Assembly: GCA_933207985.1 (NCBI GenBank)
Contig: OW240915.1
Location: 110,473,243 to 110,537,242 of the forward strand
Direction: 5' to 3'
DNA: 64,000 bases
Source of the DNA: Pelobates cultripes
Taxonomy: Eukaryota; Chordata; Amphibia; Anura; Pelobatidae
Shown: positions 35,484 through 47,885 of the stretch, one piece after another
How positions within the stretch are numbered: position 1 is the stretch's first letter
Layout: every line of letters begins with the position of its first letter
The notes under the pieces: generated by a model
Seen by the model: only the letters and a program-made list of their open reading frames with translations
Database searches by the model: none
What the model was told of the DNA's origin: nothing
Program-made: the position numbers and the translations under genes

Positions 35484-35896
35484 TTAAAGGACCACTCTAG
35501 GCACCCAGACCACTTCAGCTTAATGAAGTGGTCTGGGTGCCTGGTCCTTCTAGGGTTAACCCATTTTTTAATAAACATAGCAGGTTTATTAATGGGTTAA
35601 GCCTTCCCCCAAAGCCTCACTGACAGCCACTAGAGGCGCTTGCGTGCTTCTCACTGTGATTTTCACAGTGAGAGCACGCCAGCATCCATAGGAAAGCATT
35701 GTAAATGCTTTCCTATGCGACCGGCTGAATGCGCGCGCAGCTCTTGCCGCGCGTGCGCATTCAGCCGACGGGGAGGAGAAGAGGAGGATTGGAGGAGGAG
35801 AGCTCCCCGCCCAGCGCTGGAAAAAGGTAAGATTTAACCCTCACTATAGTGCCAGAAAAACGAGTATGTTTTCCTGGCACTATAGTGGTCCTTTAA
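35484..35896. mobile_element. T2-like MITE, complete (reference copy)
   Basis: 413 bp from TTAAAGGACCACTCTAGGCACC to GGCACTATAGTGGTCCTTTAA, TTAA at both ends. The left terminus holds a second palindrome, GGCACCCAGACCACTTCA inverted across GCTTAA. Inside are TTCTCACTGTGATTTTCACAG, the palindrome CATAGGAAAGCATT / AATGCTTTCCTATG, and a CpG-rich GCGCGCGCAGC core. It lies immediately downstream of unassigned sequence and has no coding function. Confidence 0.88.
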
Positions 35897-36404
35897 CTAT
35901 TTCAAACAGTAAGCAGAGAAAGGCACTGGCTCTCCATCGAAGGTCTCTCTCTTTCTGTAACATCATCAAGCTGCATCATCTGTCACGTTTTTAACATATG
36001 TACTGCTGTCTGCATTTAGAAACAAAGAAATGTATACTTTTTTTTTTATTAATAACATTGCATATTAATATTTTTGGATGAATTAGAAGAGTATTACGGG
36101 AAGAAGAATGTATATACATAAAAATACCTATTCCAATCACCCTTTACATATTCATATTTATTACATTTGGTGTCCTGAGCCAGGCTTTTCTGATCTTTTA
36201 ATTACATTATGACATCACTTCTCCTCCACCAATCAAGTGTCATTAAACAATTTACTTTTCAACTGATTTTATCTATTTATCTGAGTTTCGTCATCATCTT
36301 AGTGTCATTCTTGTATTTTCCTATTCATTTTGCCATTTTCTTTTATTTTCTCTCAATTTGATCCTATTTACATCTATTTATATCTATTTCTAATTCTCTA
36401 TCCT

Positions 36405-37772
<1,368 letters not shown>

Positions 37773-37774
37773 TC

Positions 37775-38620
37775 TGTACCTTGTTTAACCCTCTTTTATT
37801 CCATCTCTCCCGTTTTCATTATTTCTTCATCTCTTTATTGGTATCAACCTCCTTTACCTGTGTATCTGGCATTCTCTGTTGCTTCGTTTTCTCTTCTCAC
37901 ATCCTTTTAGGCTTCTTGTACTTCCCTTTAGATATATTTCATTTTTTTCCATTGCAGCTATGCGCCACCTCTCCTAACAGTGCCTGTGCATCAAGCACAA
38001 CATTTTTTTCACCACATGCCAGTTTATGCTCTCTCCCAGCAGTCATGTTAGGTCTCCACAAGCTGCTTTCCTATCAGTACACTGCAAGATGTACTGATAA
38101 CTTGACACATCCAAGATCTGTGGAATGGCATCCAGTATATAATGTAGCACATTACCTGGAATACAGACATGGTGTTTCCTTGAAACGAGGTGTACTCTGA
38201 ACAAGTCTTGAACAAGGCACTTACCCAGAATAAACGAATTGCTATCGGTATTAACTTGAGCAATTTTCACAGGGCTATAAAGAGACCATATTTCTGTAAA
38301 AACATACCAGGATTATTCGAAACTATTGCAGATTGGCATTCTCGTCATCTAAAATACCTCCATGATGCTTATGAACAGAGACATTTTCATTAAAATATAT
38401 TTGGGGGCCTTTACCAGTGGACCTTCTGTCATCCAGGCTGAAAACCCAACTTCCAAGATTCTTCAGATGGAGAACAGATCAGTATGCATTGGCAGAAAAC
38501 ACTTTTCTCTAAACATGGACAATAGCCTCCAGAACTATTTCCCAAGTGAGGGATCAGAGACAAACACTTGTGCTGATAAAACCCTTCTGGTCCACACAAG
38601 CCTGGTTACCTTAACATTTA
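37775..38620. other. Intron, nothing recognised
   Basis: Holds overlapping open frames on both strands at 38043-38270 with no motif, no splice sites and no BBS9 similarity. Confidence 0.4.
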
Positions 38621-38746
38621 ATCTGTGTGTATATGTCAGTGTGTGTATCTGTGTGTCAGGGTGTGCATTTGTGTGTATGTGCATCTGTTTGTCAGGGTGT
38701 GCATCTATGTTTGTGTGTGTATATGTGAGTGTATGTATCTATGTGT

Positions 38747-38789
<43 letters not shown>

Positions 38790-38893
38790 CATCTGTGAAT
38801 CAGGATGTACATATGTGTATATGTATGTGCATCTGTGTCATGATGTGTGTATGTGTCAGTGATTGTGCGTGTCAGGGTGTGTATCTATGTGCT
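38621..38893 (+). repeat. GT-rich minisatellite
   Basis: Degenerate units such as GTGTGTATCTGTGTGTCAGG repeat irregularly, with a pure (GT)n core at 38750-38785. The cysteine/valine-rich open frame is an artefact. Confidence 0.9.
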
Positions 38894-38909
38894 TGATTTC
38901 ATTGATTTG

Positions 38910-38959
38910 GCCAACTCAGGGCTTTCTCAAATCGCAAATTGAGAAAGCCCTGAGTTGGC
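38910..38959. repeat. Perfect 21-bp hairpin
   Basis: GCCAACTCAGGGCTTTCTCAA and its exact inverse are separated by 8 bases. It is followed at once by AAAATGCGTTTTGG and, 55 bases later, AATAAAGG. The unit of hairpin, GCGTTT-like word and AATAAA resembles the 3' region of amphibian retroelement repeats, which is inference. Confidence 0.85.
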
Positions 38960-39179
38960 AAAATGCGTTTTGGCTATTTTAAATTATATTATGTTAAAAC
39001 AATAAAGGAATATTGGCTTTTTATCTTTGTGCCATATACTTTTGTATCCATTTTTAACCTGGTCACCCAGATCTACTTACCAAAGAATTCTAGGTACCAC
39101 CCACCCCCTAAAAGTGAGCAGTAACTCCTACTCACTTAAATGTGAATATAATATCTTCCTAATTCTACAATATATAATA

Positions 39180-39548
39180 TTGTGTACACAGAGAGCACTA
39201 TTCTGTTTTATTTCCTCTGCCGAAATATCTCCACTCTGAGGGACACACAGACGAACATCATCACCTATATCCCACCAGTGGGGGAACAATACCACTGAAC
39301 ACCCATTCCACCTAAACTTGTACTAGCTCTTGAATAGGTGAGTGATACCATAGCGAATTTTTACATTCAGTATTGTATACACAGAGAGCACTATTTTGTT
39401 TTTATTTTATTTCCCTATGCTGAGATATCTCCACCCTGAGGGACCCACAGACGATCATCATCTCACCAGTAGGGGATCGACACCACTGAACACTCATCTC
39501 TCCTAGCTCTCAAATAGGTGAGTAACCCCAGTGGATTTTTATATCCTT
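39180..39548 (+). repeat. 193-bp tandem duplication
   Basis: Two diverged adjacent copies, each with GTACACAGAGAGCACTATT, TTTATTTCC, ATATCTCCACYCTGAGGGAC, ACCACTGAACAC and AATAGGTGAGT. The second copy starts near 39373. Related words occur at 30.1 kb. Confidence 0.8.
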
Positions 39549-39714
39549 CTTACCCGCATTTAAGACATATTACACTATTTCAGTTTCTTTTTTCTTTTTA
39601 TGCTCTAACTGGATCAAGACTCACCATTATCCAGAGATCTCCACGACACAGATCCACAACAGTAACTAATAGAACTGGACTTCTTATCCATTCCTATATT
39701 ATACCATTTGGACT

Positions 39715-40626
39715 TTTTTTATTTCAATTCTTTTTATTAGATTTTTTCATGAGAATAATAAAAGACATAACAACAACTCGGAGGAGGAACCTTACAAAGA
39801 AAAATTAAGGACTCCTATCCCCATTAAACAAACAAAGGTATATTATTCTATTTCAAAATTCATCAATGGGCCGTCTAGAACACAATAATATAATAACATT
39901 AAAGTCCCATCGAGTGAATATCATGGTCCAAAATCGGCCTTAAAAACCTTATAGATAAGACAAACAAAAACAAAGACAAAACTGGTCATATGTATTGCAG
40001 ATCCACTACCACATCTAAATAATACAGTATGAGGACAAGGAGCCCAACAATAAAACCCGTTAAAAAAAACATCAGATTAACCATAAGGTGATCGTATGCA
40101 GTACCCCACCTCCTCAAACTCATTAAAGCCCATTAATTTTTTCAACAAAACTAGAATAAAACGTCAGAGTATTAAAATTAGGATATTCTCTCAGAGACAT
40201 TAACCTCTTTTCCATCTCGACTTGGAATAGAAGTTGGGCTTTAACTTGATCTCTCGTAGGAATATCAGTGCTTTTCCAAAATCTAGCAATTTATATTCTA
40301 GTAGCCATTAAACAGTGTATAATCACAATATCAAGATTATCCTTCATTTCTAAGCCCAAAAGTTGGAGTAGGGCGACTTCCGGTTTGAATTCCAAATAAA
40401 TACCTCCAATTCTATTTATAAATTCATATGTAATCATCCAAAGAGATTTAATTCGATGGCAGGACCACCATATATGAACCATAGAACCATCTGGATGTAG
40501 ACACCACCAACAGTTAGATGGATTAGTAATAGAAATTTTAGCAAGTCTGGTCGGTACCAGGTACCATCTATATAATATTTTAGTAAAAGTCTCTAGAATA
40601 TTCAGGCAGTGAATAATTTTTTTAGT
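39715..40626 (-). mobile_element. L1/Tx1-type LINE 3' end with 10-bp target duplication
   Basis: CATTTGGACT flanks the element at 39705-39714 and 40627-40636. On the minus strand the 3' tail ends in A-rich sequence at 39715-39720. The frame from 40629 reads the C-terminus of an L1-type ORF2: TKILYRWYLVPTRLAKI, then NCWWCLHPDGSMVHIWWSC (cysteine-rich region with HIWW). It is cut off inside ORF2 at 40626, a 5' truncation. No reverse transcriptase remains, so it is inert. Confidence 0.9.
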
Positions 40627-40699
40627 CATTTGGACTATTATCTGTTTTCTGCCTTGCTTCTTATTGTAAGTACTAAAAGTTATAATTTTACTACGTTTG

Positions 40700-40737
<38 letters not shown>
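40700..40737. repeat. (TA)n microsatellite
   Basis: Uninterrupted TA dinucleotides. Confidence 0.95.
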
Positions 40738-40741
<4 letters not shown>

Positions 40742-40894
40742 TATTTTTATTTTTTTTACATAATAATACTTTTATATACTGTATATAGGCGCAACCTAAT
40801 TTGCCTAATCCCTGTTTTGAGGGAACCTCATAATCTAGGGTTTGCAGCCGACCTAAAAAGTATTCTCTGAAACTGCTATGCTTATAAAAAAAAA

Positions 40895-40980
40895 AAAAAA
40901 AAGGGTTATCCCTAGCTGGACCAGGCACCCAGACCACTTCATTAAGCTGAAGTGGTCTGGGTGCCCATAGTGGTCCTTTA
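40895..40980. mobile_element. T2-like MITE right end
   Basis: GGCACCCAGACCACTTCA inverted across TTAAGC (40923-40964), then CATAGTGGTCCTTTAA. This is the same terminal palindrome as in the 35484-35896 copy but at the opposite end. The rest of the element is not evident. Confidence 0.75.
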
Positions 40981-41097
40981 AGCAAGTTACATCTGGTTGT
41001 AAATTAAACCATTTTGCGGTGCCAGGGGCAGTGTGGCTAAGCCTGCATAAATAGAATAAACATGATTTAACTCCTAAAAGGCAGTGACTTGAGCAGT

Positions 41098-41176
41098 GAG
41101 ACTGCAGGGGCATGATCTATACACTAAAACTGCTTCATTAAGCTAAAGTTGTTTTGGTGACTATAGTGTCCATTTA
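41098..41176. mobile_element. T2-like MITE right end, diverged
   Basis: AAAACTGCTTCATTAAGCTAAAGTTGTTTTGGTGACTATAGTGTCCATTTAAG shows the same palindrome and terminus with more changes, 120 bp after the previous copy. Confidence 0.6.
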
Positions 41177-41179
41177 AGA

Positions 41180-42915
41180 AAAAAAAAGAAAAGAAAAACC
41201 TTTATGATCCATATTTCACAAATAAAAAAACAACCAAGCAAATTCTGAGCAAGGGAACTATGCTGCTAAGTGTGTGTGCTCACAAAACAACTCTTTCAAG
41301 TCAAGGAGACAGACAAACAACATGCAGGTTGTACTCCAGCAGACCTTAAATTTGCAGGATGATGACTGGATGTTTGGAAGAAAATTCAGGGGCCAGTTTA
41401 AAAAACTATAACAAGCTGTAGTACCCATGGCACTTCTACTGTTATTTAACTGTAAATAAAGATACATAAACAATAGGGTAATATATTTTTTTCTCCTCTT
41501 GTTTCCCAACTGTCCATTCTCTTTTAAAATAATCTTGTTTACATTTCCAAAAAGAAAAAGAATTCCAAACCAAGGTATTGTTTTTTGCTTTTGATATTAA
41601 GTCAGTTTTTGGTGTATCTGGCAAGGCAAACACAGATGAAACCTGTTAGTAGAAAGTAATCTAAATTTGGATAAAAGGATATTCAGCCCACATATTTTTC
41701 ATCTAAAAGTGAAGCACTGATTTTCAGGATTTCTGAATCAATTCAACAATACCACCATTTATTTACAAGACCAGTGAAACAAGTTCAGCTAACCACGTCA
41801 AAAGATAGAAACGTCAATACAAATTTACATCATATTACGCCCTGACACCTGTGCAAAATAAAAGGAATAGTCCAAGCAAAGTAGAAAAATCAATTCTGAA
41901 TGAAATGTTACAGTTTATTTATTCCCATAACTTCTAAAATACTATATGACATGTCTAAAGGATTAAGAAGCATTGAAGGAACAGGCTAGGGAAAGCTGGT
42001 GGAGAAGAGGAACAGACACTAGAAAGAATGTGAGGAAAAAGTAAAAAAAATAAAAAATAAAATAAAAAAAAGGATAAATCAATTAAAAACAATAATTGAG
42101 AAACCATTACAGATGGAGAAATGACAAGAGCAAAAGGGTTGAAGGGGGGAGGAGCTCAACAGGACAGGGCAGCAAACTGGATTTTTGCCTAAAGTGATAA
42201 TATAGTTATCACTAGGCAGCTTGCTCATTCATAGTGAGGGATTTTTACAACATCTTAATAATGCAGAGCAGAACAGGTATTTGGCAAGGCAACAAATGCA
42301 TGATAGTGTGGAAACACTAGAAATTGCAATAGTAAAAGACTGGATAACAAACAGAAAAAAAGGTTGAGCAAAAGTGTACTCTGGATTTATACGGTTTTGT
42401 GTAATGTGTAAAAATGGTAACCGTTTTTTTAAACACATAACTTGGCTCAAGTGGAAAAAGCTGCTGGTATCTGAAATGAGACCTGCCATCCCCCAAGCCA
42501 TTCATGCTCTTTAAAAAGAGCATGCCATTTAGTTTATACTTTGTGCCAGCAGTTTTGCCAAAATTCACAGACCTTCAGAAAACCAAATTAAAAAATAGAG
42601 CTTTCTCCCAATTCTCGTTCAAATCTTCGGCATAGAGTTTATGCAGATGATTTCAATGACAAAGGAGAGCAGAAGGGACCATTCACAGGTGATCCTTCTG
42701 CTCTTCCAAGCATAGCTTATTCTGTGGCTACTATGGAAACTCCCTAGCTGGGGCTGCTAGCACTGATTAGGGAGTATAGGAACAGAGTGACAAAGCCAGC
42801 GTCTAGAGAAAACAGTTTAAAGTAGGGAAAATTAAAAAAAAGACCATGGGATGAGCAGAGGACGGACTGGAGGCTGGGTGTAACACCTTTCCCTTATTCT
42901 GATAAGTGAAGACTT
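41180..42915. other. Intron, nothing coding recognised
   Basis: AT-rich. Two small hairpins were seen: CATGCTCTTT/AAAGAGCATG near 42507-42528, and GAGCAGAAGG/CCTTCTGCTC near 42667-42703. No exon. Confidence 0.45.
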
Positions 42916-42918
42916 GAG

Positions 42919-43096
42919 ACAGAATGTTTCCAAAAAGCACTGTTATCCTTACTCAAACAAAGTAAAATCACACAAAACAAAAAATAAAGCAAAATTTATT
43001 AATAAGTATATGATCGAGCACTCCCTCCTTCACCAGAAAAGTGCTTCACTGCGTGTAAATCATTTTCCTCACTCACTCTTTTTTTTGGAAACATTC
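42919..43096. repeat. 178-bp inverted-repeat pair
   Basis: AGAATGTTTCCAAAAA at the left is inverted as TTTTTGGAAACATTCT at the right. A non-autonomous element is possible but no target duplication was recognised. Confidence 0.5.
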
Positions 43097-43145
43097 TATT
43101 TGAAATCTCAGCTTATCTAAACAAGAGGAAGTGTTACCCTAAGCC

Positions 43146-43440
43146 AAGCATGTCAAAATTGCACCCCACAATGAGTATCTTTGCGGCCCACCTGTTCTGG
43201 GGTCGCTTTGTGCTGTGTTTTCTGTCTGTTTCCTCTCTGCCCTGCCACGGACGATCACGTGCTCCAGCAGCCATAAGAACGCTAAGCATTAGTCCACATT
43301 GGCCGCAAAATATGCGCATACAGCCTGTGAAGTCATAGCCGGCTGCTGCGCGGCGGGGGCAACACTACAGTACGCAGAGTGGCTGACTGTCTGCAGAGCC
43401 TGCTTGAGCAGAGCTGGAACTGGAGGATGTGCGGCTCATC
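43146..43440 (+). mobile_element. hAT-like element, left end
   Basis: CAAGCATGTCAAAATTGC and GCGGCCCACCTGTTC resemble the CAGGCATGTCAAACTCGCGGCCC-type ends of vertebrate hAT elements. A CpG-richer body follows. The right terminus is not clear; G-rich sequence with repeated GTGTATTAG words follows to 43700. Confidence 0.55.
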
Positions 43441-43734
43441 TTAAGGTAGGGGAAGAGGGGCTTTGGGAACCTTTCTGTGTAATATATTGAATTGGGGATT
43501 GAGCAGTGTATTAGTTTGGGGGAGTGAGGGGTCAGTGTAGTCAATTAGAGTGGAGGGAGGGGAGACCATGTATTAGACTTAGGGGCAGTGTATTAGATTG
43601 GAAGGAGGGTGTAGTGTATTAGCGTGGGGGTGGAGGAGGATGCAGAAGGCTGTGTGTTAGATTGAGGGAGGCAGTGTATTAGTTTGGGGGCAGTGTACTA
43701 GATTGGGTCTGCAAGGAGGTGCTTTTCCACACAT

Positions 43735-43847
43735 GCACAATAGTCTTGCAATGCTTTCCTGTGGGAAAGCATTGGATTGGCTCAGATTATTAAGTTTGAT
43801 GATCTCAGCCAAAGTGCAGAACACACTCATAGAATTCAAAATCAACA
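43735..43847. mobile_element. T2-related MITE, host of the L2 insertion (left part)
   Basis: GCAATGCTTTCCTGTGGGAAAGCATTG palindrome followed by GATTGGCTCAGATTA. The L2 target duplication begins at 43821 inside it, and the host sequence resumes after 47996. Confidence 0.6.
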
Positions 43848-44155
43848 TTACCCTGCAGTTTATCCTCCTCTACTAACATTCAGTGTGCACTCTGGAACGC
43901 CTATTCCATATGTAGCAATATTAAATCAACAGCCATACACAACCTCTTCATCTCTAATTCCGTCACACTATTAGCACTTACTAAGACCTGGCTTTCCCCC
44001 TCTGATATCGATACTCAGGCTTCTTTATATTTCGATGGACTACAATTCTCCCAGACTCAACTGTAAAGGTGTAGGCATCCTTCTCTCCCAGCTTTCAACC
44101 TATCTTCCCTGCCCTATCCTTTACTTCCTATAAAGTTCACACTGTCTGCATATTT

Positions 44156-44825
44156 TTTTTTTTTTAATTCTTTATTTTATTTGTGCATGAAAAATCACAT
44201 AAAGCACACAATGCTACAAAAACTAGAGCATGCAGAGTGTCATACATAGATTTACATTGGTTAGGCATTGGTAAAAACATAGCACAGTTTTATGGATTAT
44301 TATCGCATGACAAAGAGTTACATCCAATCATATTATTAATGACAGCATTAAACTAGATTATCCAGGAAGAAAACACTATAGACTTAGTTCTATGTCAGGG
44401 TGGGTTAAACTGCAGGTTATGCACCAGGGAAAGGCTACATGTAGCTTGACCAGAGATATCTGTATTGGTAGATCGAAGCTATAACTAATATTCCCTGTGG
44501 AAGAAGGTACACTAGTGAAGCAAGGTTAGATATATAGTGCTGGCTTAACGTTTTGACTATGTAATACTTATTCCAACTTGAGGGGGAAGATGTTATCAAG
44601 AACCTCGTTATAGTTGTTGGCAGGCATGAAGTATATGTAAACAATATAGGTTACGCTTGCTGGATACTTGGCATGTAAGTAATAGAGTGAACACAAACTA
44701 AATAAACTTAACGTGTTATAAGATTGCTAACAGGTGCATTTATAACGAGTGTTACTTTGACATAGTGTTTGACCAGGGCAATAAACATTAGCGCAATCAT
44801 GCTTATCTAAGTGTGCTAAATTTCG
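44156..44825 (-). mobile_element. LINE (L1-like) 3' tail inserted in the L2, 13-bp target duplication
   Basis: TGTCTGCATATTT flanks it at 44143-44155 and 44826-44838. Minus sense ends in a poly(A) run (T-run at 44156-44165) after AAATAAAATAAAGAATT. About 670 bp, no coding frame, so it is 3' UTR only. Removing it and one duplicate restores continuous L2 endonuclease sequence. Confidence 0.88.
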
Positions 44826-46363
44826 TGTCTGCATATTTAAGCCCACTACTCCTTTGCATCATCTATCGTCCCCCCCCAGTCATCCTAGGCTGTTCATTGA
44901 ATACTTTTCTTCCTGACTACCCCACTTTCGCTGCTCTAGCACTCCTTCCCTCGTACTTGGGGACTTTAACATCCCAATTAACAACCTCAACTGCCCTGAT
45001 GCCTCCCGTCTGCGCTCTGTAACCTCCTCCCTCGGCCTCACACAGTGGTCTACTTCAGCAACTCATACAGCAGGAAACACTCTTGACCTAATCTTCACCA
45101 ATCTCTGTACCACCTCTAACCTCTCCAATGTTCCATTTCCTTTATCTGACCAACATCTGCTGACCTTTGACATCGGCATACCCTGTACCCAAATTTCACC
45201 ACTCTCAAATCTCCAATCTCGCAGAAACCTCCACTGCCTTGATCTCCAGCCTCTCTCCATCAAACTCCAAACTCTCCTTTTACCCATCTCAATTCTCACT
45301 TTCCCTCTACTCACTCCTCTCAACTTGACATCGTAGCACCTCCTACATTTAAACGCAGCAAGTGTTCCCCATTACAACCCTGGCACACCAAGCTGACCCG
45401 ATATCTAAAAAAATGTTCCAGAACTGCTGAACGCTGTTGGAGAAAGTATCACTCTGCACCGGACTTCCTCCACTATACATTTATGCTGAGCTCCTACACT
45501 CTGGCTCTTTCCTCTGCATGCTCATAAGCACACTGTCTGGCCAACCCAAATGCTTATTTCACACTTTTAATGCTCTCCTTTGCCCTGTTGCTCTCCCTAC
45601 CACCCTGTCCACCTCAAACTTTGCAACTGAGTTCACTAAGAAGATTTCTACAATCAGGGAAGATATCTCTAACCTCTCTCTTCCTCCCCTTCCAATACAT
45701 TACCCAGCCCACTCACTCCACTGTTCTATGCTCATTCGCACCTACTACAACAGAAGTGGTTTCTGCTCTGCTCCGGTCCTCCCGCCCCACCACCTGTTCC
45801 CTTGACCCTATTCCCTCATATCTCATCCGCACTCTGTCTCCTGCTCACTAAAATTTTCAATCTCTCTCTTTCCTCTAGCACATTTCCTTAACCATTTAAG
45901 CATGCCACTATAATGCCGATTCTCAAAAAGCCCACGCTCAACCCCAACTCCCCATCCAACTACTGCCTTATATCGCTACTGCCATTTGTACCCACATCTG
46001 ATGCTCGCCTCCAAGACTTCTCCAGGACTGCACCTTTTCTGTGGAACTCCCTTCCCTTCTCCGTTAGACTTTCACCCAGTCTTCACTCCTTCAAAAAATC
46101 TTTGAAAACACACTTCTTCAGGAAAGCATGTCATTTCAACTGTTAGCGGGATTTTCCATTCCCCCTCACCACCCCCCATGACTCCTCTCCTAGAACTGTC
46201 AAAAATAACCTAAGTTCTCAGTGAATACTTTTCTAGCAACCTATTTCATTACCCCTACTTATACCCTTTGTGTCCCTATACCCACTCCCTCAAGCATGCA
46301 AGCTCATTAAGCAGGTCCCTCAACCACTCTGTTTCTGTGCGTCCATTTGTCTGGTTACAATTA

Positions 46364-47885
46364 CACCCTGTTCCTAATTATTATGCAAATGATATTTTTC
46401 TCATTTACCTAAATAATTGATGTAAATAACAGTCAGCATAATTCTCATGTTATCAACTATTAGGAGTACAATTCAAATTTTATTGAACAAACCTCCTAAT
46501 GATAACAGTATTTTTTTTTTTAAAACATAAAAAACTTACAACAGTGCGTTCCAAATTATTACGCACAGTAAGTTTCAAAAGACTTTATAGGTTGTAAAGA
46601 ACTGAAAATTGTCATTTGTTGTGTTTGCAGCATAAGCAAACACAACAAGCTATTTCAATCAAACTTATAACAACATTTTAACGTTTTAAACATTTTAACA
46701 GGTCACCCATTGAACTTGTGAGTTTTTGGACAGTTTCTGCTTGAATTTGTTTGCAAGATGTCAGAATAGCCTCCCAGAGCTGCTGTTTGGATGTATATTG
46801 CCTCCCACCCTCATAGATCTTTTGCTTGAGGATGCTAAAAAGATTCTCAATAGGATTGAGGTCAGGGAGGATGGAGGCCACACCATGACTTTCTCTCCTT
46901 TTACCCCCATAGCAGCCATTGATGCATGCAGAAGTATTCTTTGCAGCATGAGATGGTGCATTGTCATGCATGAAGATTATTTTATTACAGAAAGCATAGT
47001 TCCTTCTGTACCAGGGAAGAAAGTGGTCAGTCAAAAACTCCACATACTTTGTCATCTTTACACCTTTGGGGTCCCTAAAGGGGCCGACCAGCTCTCTTCC
47101 CATGATTCCGGACCAAAACATGACTCCTCCACCACCTTGCTGACATCGCAGCCTTGTTGGAACAGGGTGGCCGTCCACCAACCATTCATTACTCCATCCA
47201 TCTGGACCATCCAGGGTTGCACGGCACTCAGTGAACAGGACTGTTTGAAAATTAGTCTTCAAGTATTTTTCTGCCCAATGCAGCAGTTTCTGCTTGTGAG
47301 CATTGGTTAGTGGTGGCCGAATAGAAGGTTTATGTACAGTTGCAAGACTCTGGAGGACTCTACACCTTGATGTCCGTGGGACTCCAGAGGCACCAGCAGC
47401 TTCAAATATCTGTTTGCTGCTATGTAATGGTATTTTAGCAGCTGTTCTCTTGATCCGATGCATGGATCTGGCAGAAATCTTCCTCAATGTGCCTTTATCT
47501 GCACGAACCCATCTGTGCTCTGAATCAGCCACAAATCTCTTAATAGTGCGATGATCACGCTTACATTTTCGTGAAACATCTAATGTTTTCATACCTCGTC
47601 CAAGGCATTGAACTATGTCACTCTTTTCGGCAGCAGAGAGATCCTTTTTCTTCCCAATATTGCATGAAAATGGTGCTCTGCTTGATAATGTGGAACACCC
47701 TCCTTTAGTAGTTTTTCCTTAAATTGGGCTCACCTGGCAATCTAATTATCACAGGTGTCCGAGATTGTTTTCAGTGATCAAAAGAGCCCTGAGACACAAT
47801 GCCATCCATGAGTTAAACTGAAAAACAAAATATTTAATCTTTGTGACACTTAAATAGAATTTGCATAATAATTTGGAACAGGGTG
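46364..47885 (-). mobile_element. Tc1-like DD38E (Intruder-type) transposon, complete but dead
   Basis: 1,522 bp inserted at TA (46362-46363 and 47886-47887) in the tail of the L2. The ends are CACCCTGTTCC inverted; 25 of the first 26 bases match between termini. A second, inner copy of the terminal word lies about 180 bp in from each end (GCGTTCCAAATTATTACGCA at 46546-46565; TTGATAATGTGGAACACCC at about 47682-47700), an IR/DR-like layout as in Sleeping Beauty-type Tc1 elements. The encoded transposase (next entry) has 38 residues between its second D and E, which defines the Intruder family. It has few breaks and is younger than the L2 it interrupts. Confidence 0.92.
46678..47658 (-). pseudogene. 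DD38E Tc1-like transposase, near full length, catalytic D codon lost
   Basis: The open frame runs from ATT 47656-47658, where the family's ATG would lie (IGKKKDLSAAEKSDIV), through ATG 47590 to the stop at 46678, about 326 codons with no internal stop. The N-terminal half has two helix-turn-helix-like segments (SRKCKRDHRTIKRFV, then PRTSRCRVLQSL). The catalytic core reads VLFTECRATLDGPDGW, where Tc1 relatives have an aspartate between T and E: one in-frame codon is missing at 47229/47230. The second D (FMHDNAPSH, codon 46963-46965) and the E (LPDLNPIENLF, codon 46846-46848) are present, 38 residues apart. The family cuts and pastes DNA at TA. Without the first D and the ATG this copy should be inactive. 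Confidence 0.93.

Noticed and set aside
38043..38270. Overlapping frames near 38.1 kb as a second gene
   Set aside because: Frames on both strands are short, have no motif and no splice context; codons run into stops quickly on extension.
46726..47310. 194-codon plus-strand frame
   Set aside because: Antisense shadow of the DD38E transposase gene.
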